Positions 1 to 7,322 of a DNA stretch of 17,637 nt are shown here, piece by piece. Position 1 is the first letter of the stretch. The number at the start of each line of letters is the position of its first letter. The notes below the pieces were generated by a model. It was not told the DNA's origin, searched no databases, and saw only the letters and a program-made list of their open reading frames with translations. A program made the translations under genes and the position numbers. The DNA is from an uncultured Eubacteriales bacterium (GTDB lineage Bacteria > Bacillota > Clostridia > Oscillospirales > Acutalibacteraceae): the NCBI GenBank assembly GCA_934486705.1, contig CAKSQS010000054.1:1-17637 (forward strand), in the 5' to 3' direction.

Positions 1-1
1 T

Positions 2-88
2 TGGTGCCGCTGACCGGACTTGAACCGGTACGGTATCGCTACCGAGGGATTTTAAGTCCCTTGTGTCTGCCTATTCCACCACAGCGGC
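2..88 (-). tRNA. tRNA-Leu (anticodon UAA), CCA encoded
   Basis: Read on the minus strand this folds as a class II tRNA. The 7-bp acceptor stem GCCGCTG/CAGCGGC (88-82 with 12-6) is followed by discriminator A at 5 and a genomically encoded CCA at 4-2. The anticodon stem is AGGGA/TCCCT around the loop CTTAAAA, giving anticodon TAA at 54-52, which decodes UUA and UUG. A long variable arm (CGGTA-GCGA-TACCG), the hallmark of leucine and serine tRNAs, precedes a T arm ACCGG-TTCAAGT-CCGGT. All stems are intact, so it looks functional. Transcription is leftwards out of the window, and other tRNA genes could lie beyond the edge. Isotype confidence is high from the anticodon together with the variable arm. 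Confidence 0.97.
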
Positions 89-97
89 ATATATCTA

Positions 98-126
98 ATA
101 ATATCTTATTTACACGTATTTGTCAA
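98..126 (-). promoter_or_regulatory. Promoter of tRNA-Leu
   Basis: On the minus strand a perfect -35 TTGACA (126-121) is followed by a 17-base spacer and the -10 hexamer TATTAT (103-98). The -10 ends 9 bases before the first base of the mature tRNA. This is a near-consensus housekeeping sigma factor promoter, as expected for a strongly expressed tRNA. Confidence 0.85.
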
Positions 127-151
127 GATTTTTTTAATGCCGCCGCTCTCT

Positions 152-190
152 GCCGAGGTACGGTTTACCCGTACCTCGGCTTTTATAAAT
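152..190 (+). terminator. Strong hairpin with U-tract on the plus strand
   Basis: A perfect 12-bp stem (152-163 with 169-180; GCCGAGGTACGG and its complement) closes a 5-base loop and is followed on the plus strand by TTTTATAAATTT. This has the form of a rho-independent terminator for rightward transcription. The genes on both sides (tRNA-Leu and the DUF4173 gene) are transcribed leftwards. In that direction the stem, 35 bases past the DUF4173 stop codon, is not followed by a U run. It may still act as the 3' end of the minus-strand unit or block antisense transcription. The structure is certain; the role is inferred. Confidence 0.55.
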
Positions 191-214
191 TTATTCGGAT
201 GGTTGTAATCGAGC

Positions 215-1780
215 TTACGGTTCAATATACTCTTCCCGTTCGCGCTCGGCTTTAAGTATTTTTTTAATATTCTTTTTAATAATTTGCCTTGCGTTTTCGC
301 GCGAATAATTGTACTTTGCGGGGTCGCTTTCGGTTTTGAATTTTACCTTGTTTCCGTTTATCCCAAACAGGTCTTCGGCTTTGTAATAAAGCGCGTGAAA
401 CGCGTCGTCGCTTACGGAGCTGTCAGGGCTTTCTGTAAGCTTTGCTATGTAGGGCACAGCCGAATCGGAAAGGCAACCTAAATATTCCACGTCAAGCTCT
501 TTCAAAATGCCGCTTTTGTACGCGTTTACATTGTAGCTTGCAACCGTGCGGTCAACATCGCAAAACCCGGTAATAAGACCAATTACGGCAAAGCAGCAAA
601 TTGCACATTTTGCGGCGGGAAACCTTTTTATATACATAAACAGTATCATTATAATAAAAAGCAGGGCAATTGCAGCCATAAAAATGCTTGTTAGCAGGCG
701 CAGCCGCGTAAGACCGTAAAGATCTATATATAAAAACATTTTTGAAATTGCGGTTGCGGCAAAAATAAGCGAAAAAGCACATATAAGCGTGGATGTCGCG
801 CGTACCGAAAGCGGTATTGCGGCGGTATCGGTGCGTTTTACAAGGCACATAACAGCACCTACCGTAAAGAAATTCATACCGCAAACGCCGCAAAGCTCAA
901 AGAAGCCGCGCCTTGCATAGCCTGCCGCCGTAAAGGAATAGCCCGCAGGCAAAATTCCCGAAAAGCCGCTGAAAAAGTATGCCGTTTGCGAAAGCAGATA
1001 AACAAGATAAACCGCCGATAAAACGGAGCAGAGGGTAACGGCGGTAACGGGCGACAGCACCCTGATATCATTATAAACCGAAATGCCGAAATTTTTGGCT
1101 TTCAGCCCGTTTTTCGCCGCGAAAAGCATAGAAAACAGGTAGACCGCCGCAGCAGCGCCGAGCAATATTTTAAGAATAAAAATACCAAACCCTGAAAAAA
1201 CCGAAAGTATAAGCCCCTCAAACGCTGCGTCCGCGCTCATAAGCAGCGGAAACACCACTGAAAGAACGGGCACAGAAAGCAATATGCCGATAAGCACGTG
1301 CTTGTTTATTCCTTTGAAATTTTTTTCCTTGCGGTAGCCGCCGTAGGAGCGGAACGGCGCCGTTATGTTATCGAACGGGTCAATAACCAGTGTGTTAAGT
1401 GCGCCCGTTACAGGCGAGGGAGCTTTATCCGCCGTGAAAAAGCCCGAAACAAAAACGCCGTAAAGCGCGTCTGCGGCTATGAAAAACAGTATGTTTAGCA
1501 CGTTGTCATTGTAAACCGAGAATATTGCCGAAAAGCTGAGCGAGCAAAGCCCGCAGAAAACCGTGAATACGCTAAAGTGTTTGTGCTGCCTTATCATATA
1601 CGCCGCAGTAAGGGCGAAAAGCAGAAAAAATGACGCGGTAAAGCCTGCGTTAAACCCGCCGAAAATTGATAAATGAACAAAAAGCACCGAGCATATAAGC
1701 GTAACGGCGGCAAACACGGTATCTCTTTTGCGCCAAACGGGCAGACTGTTTAATGAATTATCGGCTGCCTTATCACACAT
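215..1780 (-). CDS. DUF4173 (DUF4153-like) polytopic membrane protein
   Basis: This 521-residue protein has roughly ten or more hydrophobic segments from residue 20 to about 405, then a soluble, charged C-terminal tail of about 115 residues ending in a lysine-rich stretch. Two motifs characteristic of the DUF4173 family are visible: YARRGFFELC (288-297) and YGLTRLR (355-361). The later DVDRTVASYNV (408-418) also fits the family. The molecular function of this family is not established. It is the last gene of a minus-strand unit. Its ATG overlaps the stop codon of the HTH gene by one base (TAATG), which suggests translational coupling and a shared role with that regulator. It might be a membrane sensor or a partner of a two-component system, but nothing in the sequence proves either. 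No frameshift or truncation is seen. Confidence 0.85.
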   Translation of the reverse strand: MCDKAADNSLNSLPVWRKRDTVFAAVTLICSVLFVHLSIFGGFNAGFTASFFLLFALTAAYMIRQHKHFSVFTVFCGLCSLSFSAIFSVYNDNVLNILFFIAADALYGVFVSGFFTADKAPSPVTGALNTLVIDPFDNITAPFRSYGGYRKEKNFKGINKHVLIGILLSVPVLSVVFPLLMSADAAFEGLILSVFSGFGIFILKILLGAAAAVYLFSMLFAAKNGLKAKNFGISVYNDIRVLSPVTAVTLCSVLSAVYLVYLLSQTAYFFSGFSGILPAGYSFTAAGYARRGFFELCGVCGMNFFTVGAVMCLVKRTDTAAIPLSVRATSTLICAFSLIFAATAISKMFLYIDLYGLTRLRLLTSIFMAAIALLFIIMILFMYIKRFPAAKCAICCFAVIGLITGFCDVDRTVASYNVNAYKSGILKELDVEYLGCLSDSAVPYIAKLTESPDSSVSDDAFHALYYKAEDLFGINGNKVKFKTESDPAKYNYSRENARQIIKKNIKKILKAEREREEYIEP

Positions 1781-1989
1781 TATTCATCACTCCTGTATTC
1801 AAGTATATCGCCGGGCTGACACTCTAATACCTCGCATATTTTTTCAAGGGTTGAAAAGCGTATTGCCCGCGCCTTGTTGGTTTTAAGTATTGAAAGGTTT
1901 GCCTGAGTTATGCCCACCTTTTCGGCAAGCTCTCCCGAGGATATTTTCCGCTTTGCCATCATAATATCAAGATTTATTATTATCGCCAT
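1780..1989 (-). CDS. YozG-like Cro/C1-type HTH transcriptional regulator
   Basis: A 69-residue protein consisting almost only of an XRE-type helix-turn-helix (about residues 10-65). The recognition region is GELAEKVGITQANLSILKT, followed by the family-typical ending LEKICEVLECQPGDILEY (about 48-65). This compact type is widespread in Firmicutes and is typically encoded next to a DUF2975 membrane protein, exactly as here. It has no ligand-binding or dimerisation extension of its own, so any signal probably comes from a partner; a membrane protein next door is an attractive but unproven candidate. It starts 10 bases after the DUF2975 stop and overlaps the DUF4173 start by one base. Likely targets include its own promoter region, by analogy only. 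Confidence 0.9.
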   Translation of the reverse strand: MAIIINLDIMMAKRKISSGELAEKVGITQANLSILKTNKARAIRFSTLEKICEVLECQPGDILEYRSDE

Positions 1990-1999
1990 TTATACCACC

Positions 2000-2446
2000 C
2001 TATATTGTAAGCTCGTTTTCGTTTTTAATTTCTATTGCCGCGCAAAACACGTTTTTAATAACTCTTAATATAAGGGCGAAAAAGCCCGCCGCCGTTCCCA
2101 CAATATAAAAAGGTAAATAAAAATACCCGCTTGCAAGGGTTATAACCGCCACGGCGACGCAGCACCACGAAAGTATGCGCAGAAATTTAACGTTTTGCGA
2201 AACGAACACTTCCGATTTTAAAATATTTTTAAGCAGCAGTCTGAGGGTCAAAAGCGCCGCTGCGGCAAACGGCAGGCAGCAGTAGCAAACGGTTATAAGC
2301 ACGGATTTAAGCGCTTGCGTTTTGCCTGTTATTTCAATGTACCACCCCGCAATAAACGGAAGAAATATACCGACAGCGATTGCCGCGGCAAAAATAATAT
2401 CGGTAAGAATTAGGGAAAGCTTGGTTGAACGCTTGGAGTTCCACAT
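2000..2446 (-). CDS. DUF2975 domain membrane protein
   Basis: A 148-residue protein with four hydrophobic segments (about 11-33, 47-70, 88-107, 109-130). The C-terminal motif NVFCAAIEIKNENELTI (132-148) closely matches the conserved end of DUF2975 proteins. The family is of unknown function and is nearly always paired with a small YozG-like HTH gene, found directly downstream here. The ATG at 2446 is supported by the ribosome binding site AGAGGAG (centred near 2456) and by a predicted promoter further upstream. It is the first gene of the minus-strand unit DUF2975-HTH-DUF4173. Family assignment is strong; a regulatory, membrane-tethering role for the HTH is inference. Confidence 0.88.
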   Translation of the reverse strand: MWNSKRSTKLSLILTDIIFAAAIAVGIFLPFIAGWYIEITGKTQALKSVLITVCYCCLPFAAAALLTLRLLLKNILKSEVFVSQNVKFLRILSWCCVAVAVITLASGYFYLPFYIVGTAAGFFALILRVIKNVFCAAIEIKNENELTI

Positions 2447-2481
2447 AAAAAATCTCCTCTTTTTTCAAATTTTGTGATTTT

Positions 2482-2510
2482 ATGGTAGCACATTTTTTAT
2501 CGTTTGTCAA
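2482..2510 (-). promoter_or_regulatory. Promoter of the DUF2975-HTH-DUF4173 unit
   Basis: On the minus strand a perfect -35 TTGACA (2510-2505) is followed by 17 bases and a -10 TACCAT (2487-2482; 4 of 6 consensus). This places the start site near 2475, about 30 bases before the DUF2975 ATG. It lies in the 210-base AT-rich divergent region shared with hprK. Confidence 0.7.
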
Positions 2511-2591
2511 TAAAAATATATTGAAATTTGATATTAGAATGCAATCGGTCAAATAAGTATTGCCGAAAATTTCTTTTTTGCGTAAAAACCT

Positions 2592-2620
2592 TTGCGTTTT
2601 GGAAAAATTTATATTATAAT
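2592..2620 (+). promoter_or_regulatory. Promoter of the hprK operon
   Basis: A perfect -10 TATAAT (2615-2620) is preceded at 17 bases by TTGCGT (2592-2597; 3 of 6 consensus). The start site would fall near 2627, giving a leader of about 30 bases before hprK. TTTGCGT also occurs 14 bases upstream at 2577-2583, making a short direct repeat that overlaps and flanks the -35. That layout would suit an operator, although none is proven. Confidence 0.7.
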
Positions 2621-2656
2621 GATATATTGAGGATAATATAAAGAGGGTGCAAACGA

Positions 2657-3622
2657 ATGCGAACAAATTTTACGGTATCGCTTGCGAAGATAATTTCGGA
2701 ATTTTCGTTGGAAACGCTTAATATGCCGTCCGACCCCGAAAAAATACAAATATCCACCACCGAGGTCAACCGCCCCGGATTGCATATGGCGGGGTATTTT
2801 GAGTTTTTCGATGAAAAGCGAATACAGATAATAGGCAAGAGCGAGGAAAGCTTTTTGCTGCGGTTTACCCCCGAAAAGGCGGAAAAAAGGCTTAAAGAAT
2901 TTTTCTCACACAGGCCTGTGGCGGTGGTTATATGCCGCAATATGCAGGTGGACGAAATGTACGCGAAAACCGCTGCGGAATACGGCGTGCCGCTTTTGCG
3001 CACGGCAGAGACCACATCCGACTTCACCTCTGCCTTAATAGCCTTTTTGAACCTTAATTTAGCGCCGCGGGTTACGCGCCACGGTGTTTTGGTGGAGGTT
3101 TACGGCGAGGGAATACTGCTGTTGGGTGAAAGCGGAGTAGGTAAAAGCGAAACCGCAATTGAGCTTATAAAGCGCGGTCACCGCCTTATAGCGGACGACG
3201 CGGTGGAAATACGCCGTGTATCAAATAAATCGCTTGTGGGCACAGCGCCCGATAATATAAGGCATTTTATTGAGCTGCGCGGAATAGGTATTATTAACGC
3301 GAGCCGAATTTTCGGCGCGGGCGCGGTTAAGCTTACCGAGAAGATAGACCTTATAATAAACCTTGAAATATGGGATGTAAACAAAGTCTACGACCGCATG
3401 GGGCTTGATAATCAAACCACGGCTATATTGGGGCTTGATATACCGTCGCTCACCATTCCGGTAAAGCCGGGGCGTAACTTAGCGGTTATAATTGAGGTTG
3501 CCGCAATGAACAGCAGGCAGAAAAAGCTCGGCTACAACGCGGCGCAGGATCTCCTCAAACGTCTCGGTATGACCGACGAGCCTGAGGATGTAAATACAAA
3601 CGAAACGGTTAATCCGTTCTGA
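2657..3622 (+). CDS. hprK: HPr kinase/phosphorylase
   Basis: A bifunctional enzyme that phosphorylates Ser46 of HPr with ATP or PPi and removes that phosphate, setting carbon catabolite repression in Firmicutes. The 321 residues fit the family (about 310). An N-terminal domain (1-130) precedes the kinase domain. That domain shows the conserved RHG (141-143), the Walker A GESGVGKS (157-164), the acidic pair DD (180-181), the family signature ELRGIGIIN (206-214) and the PVKPGRN loop (268-274). A short acidic C-terminal tail follows. ATG 2657 is preceded by AGAGGG at 9 bases. It is the first gene of a six-gene run with glcK 28 bases downstream. HPr, CcpA and enzyme I are not in the window. Confidence 0.97.
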   Translation: MRTNFTVSLAKIISEFSLETLNMPSDPEKIQISTTEVNRPGLHMAGYFEFFDEKRIQIIGKSEESFLLRFTPEKAEKRLKEFFSHRPVAVVICRNMQVDEMYAKTAAEYGVPLLRTAETTSDFTSALIAFLNLNLAPRVTRHGVLVEVYGEGILLLGESGVGKSETAIELIKRGHRLIADDAVEIRRVSNKSLVGTAPDNIRHFIELRGIGIINASRIFGAGAVKLTEKIDLIINLEIWDVNKVYDRMGLDNQTTAILGLDIPSLTIPVKPGRNLAVIIEVAAMNSRQKKLGYNAAQDLLKRLGMTDEPEDVNTNETVNPF

Positions 3623-3650
3623 TAATTTTAAAACAGGAGTGTAAACAAAA

Positions 3651-4607
3651 ATGTATAAGCTTGGAATTGACCTTGGAGGAACGAATATTGTTGCGGGAGT
3701 TGTAGACGATAACTATAAGATAGTCGCAACCGCGCAGGTTAAAACAAACTGCCCACGCCCCGCAGAGGAAATTGTGGCGGATATGGCTGTAGCCGCAAAG
3801 CAGGCGATTGAAAACGCGGGACTGAAAATTTCCGACATTGAGGCTATGGGCGTGGGAACACCCGGAGCTATTGACCCAGTGCGCGGTATGGTCTGCTATG
3901 CCAATAACCTTGATTTTTACGACGTGCCCATGGCGGCTATGCTCAAAGAAAAATTAGGCGTTGATTTTTATATTGAAAACGACGCTAACGCTGCGGCGTA
4001 CGGCGAGTATATTGCGGGCGCGGGCAAGGGCTCGAATGACTTTATAGCAATTACCCTCGGTACGGGCGTCGGCGGCGGCGTTATAATTGACGGTAAGATT
4101 TATTCCGGCTCAAACTATGCGGGCGCAGAGCTCGGCCACGTGGTTATAAATATGGACGGTGAAATCTGCACCTGCGGCAGACAGGGCTGCTGGGAAGCGT
4201 ACGCCTCGGCTACGGCGCTTATCCGCCAGACAAAGCAGGCTATGATAAGATACCCGAAATCAAAAATGTGGGAGCTCTGCGGCGGGGATATAAGCAAGGT
4301 AAGCGGCAGAACCGCGTTTGACGCCATGCGCGCGGGCGACGATACCGCAAAGCGTGTGGTTGACAGATATATTGAATATGTTGCAATAGGTATTTCCAAT
4401 AATATAAATATTTTCCAGCCGGATATTCTTTGCGTGGGCGGCGGCATTTCAAAAGAGGGCAGCACCCTTATTGACCCGATTGTAGCTTATGTTGAGGGTG
4501 AAAACTATGCCCGCCACATTGCGAAAAAAACGCAGATAAAGGCGGCGGCTCTCGGAAACGACGCGGGAATTATAGGCGCGGCGTACCTTTGCGACCTTTA
4601 TAAATAA
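3651..4607 (+). CDS. glcK: ROK-family glucokinase
   Basis: A 318-residue sugar kinase of the ROK family, probably phosphorylating glucose to glucose-6-phosphate with ATP in the cytoplasm. It has the N-terminal phosphate-binding DLGGTN (7-12), catalytic Asp111 in IENDAN, ELGH (160-163) and the zinc-binding ROK signature CxCGxxGCxE (Cys173, Cys175, Cys180, Glu182). It has no N-terminal HTH, so it is an enzyme rather than a ROK repressor. The start is supported by AGGAG at 3635-3639. Lying directly after hprK and in the same transcription unit, it couples sugar entry into glycolysis with the catabolite sensor. Glucose as substrate is inferred from family resemblance; mannose, N-acetylglucosamine or another hexose cannot be excluded. 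Confidence 0.9.
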   Translation: MYKLGIDLGGTNIVAGVVDDNYKIVATAQVKTNCPRPAEEIVADMAVAAKQAIENAGLKISDIEAMGVGTPGAIDPVRGMVCYANNLDFYDVPMAAMLKEKLGVDFYIENDANAAAYGEYIAGAGKGSNDFIAITLGTGVGGGVIIDGKIYSGSNYAGAELGHVVINMDGEICTCGRQGCWEAYASATALIRQTKQAMIRYPKSKMWELCGGDISKVSGRTAFDAMRAGDDTAKRVVDRYIEYVAIGISNNINIFQPDILCVGGGISKEGSTLIDPIVAYVEGENYARHIAKKTQIKAAALGNDAGIIGAAYLCDLYK

Positions 4608-4628
4608 TTAAACCTTGGGAGTGGCTTT

Positions 4629-5540
4629 ATGAACGCAGAAGCATTGGCGAATTTTCTTGAAAACGAAAATATCGAATACAGGCAAAACGAGCCTATGCGG
4701 GCGCACACTACCTTTAAAATCGGGGGAGAGGCGGATATTTTTATAATTCCCGCCTCTCCCGCCGCGCTTATTTCAGCCGTTAAAAAATGCGCCGAGCTTG
4801 AAATTCCGTATTTTATTTTGGGCAACGGCAGCAACCTTTTGGTATCGGATGGCGGAATAGAGGGCGCGGTTATAAGCCTTTCGGGAATAAACGGTATTTC
4901 GGCGGAGGGCGAAAAAATCACCTGCGGCGCGGGGGCTATGCTTTCGTCTGTCTGCCTGAAAGCATTGTCACTTTCGCTCACGGGGCTTGAATTTGCCTAT
5001 GGAATACCCGGAACGGCGGGCGGCGCGCTTTATATGAACGCGGGCGCTTACGGCGGGCAAACGGCGGATGTAATTGAAAGCGCCGAGTGCCTGACCCCTG
5101 CGGGCGAAATAAAGACCCTTAAAAAGGAAGATATGCAGCTTGGCTACCGCAGCAGCATATTTAAAAAGGGCGGGCTTATAATAATTTCTTTGACCCTTGC
5201 CTTAAAGAAAGGCGATAAGGCGGAAATTAAGGCTGAAATGGACGATTTGCTTAACCGCCGCAAGCAAAAGCAGCCGCTTGAGTACCCAAGTGCTGGCAGC
5301 ACCTTTAAGCGACCCGAGGGGTATTTTGCGGGGGCGCTTATTGAAAAAAACGGCTTAAAGGGCTTATCTGTCGGCGGCGCGCAGGTAAGCGAAAAGCACG
5401 CGGGGTTTGTTATTAACCGCGTGGGCGCTACGGCTGCCGATGTAAAGGTGCTTATAGGAAAAATACAAAAAACGGTTTTTGAAAACGACGGAGTAATGCT
5501 TGAACCCGAGGTTATTTTTACGGGGCGGAACGGAGACTGA
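4629..5540 (+). CDS. murB: UDP-N-acetylenolpyruvoylglucosamine reductase
   Basis: A cytoplasmic FAD enzyme that reduces UDP-GlcNAc-enolpyruvate to UDP-MurNAc with NADPH, the second committed step of peptidoglycan precursor synthesis. The 303 residues fit the shorter type II MurB of Gram-positives. Visible are HTTFKIGG (26-33), the FAD-binding GNGSNLL (65-71), GIPGTAGGALYMNAGAYGG (125-143), Arg174 in GYRSS, the proton-donor Ser224 in SAGSTFKRP, and the conserved Glu292 in LEPE. GGGAG at 4617-4621 supports ATG 4629. murB next to rapZ and whiA is a common arrangement in Clostridia. The gene is intact. Confidence 0.96.
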   Translation: MNAEALANFLENENIEYRQNEPMRAHTTFKIGGEADIFIIPASPAALISAVKKCAELEIPYFILGNGSNLLVSDGGIEGAVISLSGINGISAEGEKITCGAGAMLSSVCLKALSLSLTGLEFAYGIPGTAGGALYMNAGAYGGQTADVIESAECLTPAGEIKTLKKEDMQLGYRSSIFKKGGLIIISLTLALKKGDKAEIKAEMDDLLNRRKQKQPLEYPSAGSTFKRPEGYFAGALIEKNGLKGLSVGGAQVSEKHAGFVINRVGATAADVKVLIGKIQKTVFENDGVMLEPEVIFTGRNGD

Positions 5541-5544
5541 AAAA

Positions 5545-6405
5545 ATGGAATTGTTAATAGTAACTGGAATGTCGGGCGCGGGAAAATCGCAGGCGGCAAA
5601 CGCGCTTGAGGATATAGGCTTTTATTGCGTTGATAACATTCCGCCGGCAATAATACCCTCGTTTGTGGAGCTTTCGGCGCGCAGCGGCGATTTGCTCAAT
5701 AAAATGGCTATAGTGACCGATATGCGCGGCGGTGTGCTCTTTTCGGAGATTGACGGGGTACTCAGCAACCTTAAAAAGAATAATATTGAGTACAAAATAC
5801 TGTTTTTGGACGCGGCTGACGACGTGCTCATACGCCGCTATAAGGAAAACAGGCGCAAGCACCCGCTGGCGGACGGCAACAATATGTCGGTAGCTGCGGC
5901 TATTGCAAAAGAGCGCGAAATGCTTAAAAAAATCCGTTTTTCGGCGGATTACGTGGTAGATACAAGCCGTATTTCAATAGCGCAGCTGAAGGTTCAGCTT
6001 TCAAATATTTTCTTCGGCAGCGTGAGCAACGTTTTAAAAATTCAGTGCAAGTCCTTCGGGTTTAAATACGGCTCTGACACAGAGGCGGATTTGGTGGTGG
6101 ATGTAAGATGCCTGCCCAACCCGTTTTATGTTGAAGAATTAAAGGAAAAAACGGGACTTGATAAGGAAGTGCGCGATTACGTTATGGCAAGCGAGGACAG
6201 CAAAAAGTTTCTCGACCGCCTTTTGGCGTTTATAGATTGCGCCGTACCTATGTATGCAAAGGAGGGTAAAAGTCAGCTTGTAATATCCATAGGCTGCACG
6301 GGCGGAAAGCACCGCTCGGTCACCTTTGCGGAGCTGATAGGCGAGCATTTACGCAACGAAAATTACAACTGCTCCATAAATCACAGGGATATTTACAAGC
6401 ACTGA
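5545..6405 (+). CDS. rapZ: RapZ/YvcJ P-loop nucleotide-binding protein
   Basis: A 286-residue protein of the RapZ (YvcJ) family. Walker A GMSGAGKS is at 8-15, the conserved RRYKENRRKHPL at 97-108, and the C-terminal domain carries GCTGGKHRSV (250-259). In E. coli RapZ binds GlmZ sRNA and controls GlmS. In Firmicutes YvcJ hydrolyses GTP and its exact role is less clear. I choose ATG 5545, not the upstream in-frame start at 5500. The protein then begins MELLIVTGMSGAG like its relatives, GGAG lies 9 bases upstream (5532-5535), and the overlap with murB disappears, leaving a 4-base gap. The following gene is whiA; glmR/yvcK, often between them, is absent. Confidence 0.93.
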   Translation: MELLIVTGMSGAGKSQAANALEDIGFYCVDNIPPAIIPSFVELSARSGDLLNKMAIVTDMRGGVLFSEIDGVLSNLKKNNIEYKILFLDAADDVLIRRYKENRRKHPLADGNNMSVAAAIAKEREMLKKIRFSADYVVDTSRISIAQLKVQLSNIFFGSVSNVLKIQCKSFGFKYGSDTEADLVVDVRCLPNPFYVEELKEKTGLDKEVRDYVMASEDSKKFLDRLLAFIDCAVPMYAKEGKSQLVISIGCTGGKHRSVTFAELIGEHLRNENYNCSINHRDIYKH

Positions 6406-6413
6406 CGAACCTT

Positions 6414-7316
6414 ATGTCCTTTTGCAGTGAGATTAAAAACGAGCTGATTTCGCTCAAAACACATTCCTGCTGCCGCTTACCGCTGATTTACGGCTTTATG
6501 CTTTTCAGCCGCGCGTTTTCTTTAAAGCGCATTTCAATGCAAACGGGCAACGAATGCGTGGCAAAAGCGTATGCGGAGCTTATAAAAAGCACCTTCGGCG
6601 CAGCGGCGGAAATAACCTGCGGCGGCACAAAGCGCCCGACCTATAAAGCCGAGGTTACATCCGATACGGACAGGCTTAAAATTTTAGCTGCGTTTGATTT
6701 CGGAATAAATGAGAATTTAATAGACCGCAGTTTACTTGCCCGCGACTGCTGCCGCCAGAGCTTTATAAGGGGGGCTTTTTTGGCATGCGGCAATATTAAC
6801 GACCCCGAAAAGGAGTACCGCGCGGAGTTTGCGGTTAAAAACGAAAAATTAGCGGACGAATTTTTACTTTTGTTAGCCGAATTTGATATTCATATGAAAA
6901 AAACCGCGCGCGGCACTGCCTTTGTGCTTTACACAAAGGAAAGCGGAAGTATAGAGGATTTACTGACGATTATGGGGCTGCCGCACCGAACGCTTGATAT
7001 TATGGATACCAAAATAATTAAAAGCGTTAAAAACGCGAGCAACCGCCGCAGCAATTGCGACAGCGGCAATATTTCAAAAACGGTTGAGGCGTCAGTAAAG
7101 CAGCGCGCGGCAATAAATTATCTTGAAAAGGCGGGGCTGCTTGAAAGCCTGACGCCCGAGCTTGTAAGCGCGGCAAGGCTGCGGCGGGATAACCCCGATT
7201 TGACCCTTAAAGAATTATGTAAGCTATCCGATGAGCCGCTGACCGTTTCGGGGCTTAACCACAGGCTGCAAAAAATAACCCGAATTTATATGGAAACAAA
7301 GGCACACAGGGGGTAG
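6414..7316 (+). CDS. whiA: DNA-binding protein WhiA
   Basis: A 300-residue WhiA homologue. The N-terminal region (MSFCSEIKNEL) leads into LAGLIDADG-like homing-endonuclease-derived domains, for example RGAFLACGNIND (119-130). A conserved NRRSNCDSGNISKTV linker (210-224) precedes the C-terminal WhiA HTH with LKELCKLSDEPLTVSGLNHR (265-284). WhiA is a sporulation regulator in actinomycetes; in Bacillus it influences cell division and chromosome segregation. It lies 8 bases after the rapZ stop. No convincing Shine-Dalgarno precedes ATG 6414 (the preceding bases are GACGAACCTT), so translation probably depends on coupling to rapZ. Identification is firm; target genes cannot be told from the sequence. 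Confidence 0.95.
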   Translation: MSFCSEIKNELISLKTHSCCRLPLIYGFMLFSRAFSLKRISMQTGNECVAKAYAELIKSTFGAAAEITCGGTKRPTYKAEVTSDTDRLKILAAFDFGINENLIDRSLLARDCCRQSFIRGAFLACGNINDPEKEYRAEFAVKNEKLADEFLLLLAEFDIHMKKTARGTAFVLYTKESGSIEDLLTIMGLPHRTLDIMDTKIIKSVKNASNRRSNCDSGNISKTVEASVKQRAAINYLEKAGLLESLTPELVSAARLRRDNPDLTLKELCKLSDEPLTVSGLNHRLQKITRIYMETKAHRG

Positions 7317-7322
7317 AAGCAT

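Noticed and set aside
1..255. Open frame running through tRNA-Leu and its promoter on the plus strand
   Set aside because: It is antisense to a well-supported tRNA gene and crosses a strong hairpin; no protein-like features.
5500..5544. N-terminal extension of RapZ starting inside murB
   Set aside because: The 15 extra residues are not family-like, and ATG 5545 has a ribosome binding site and the conserved N-terminus.
5144..5650. 168-codon minus-strand frame across the murB-rapZ junction
   Set aside because: It is antisense to two well-identified genes; composition (Pro/Ser/Phe-rich) and lack of motifs mark it as a shadow.
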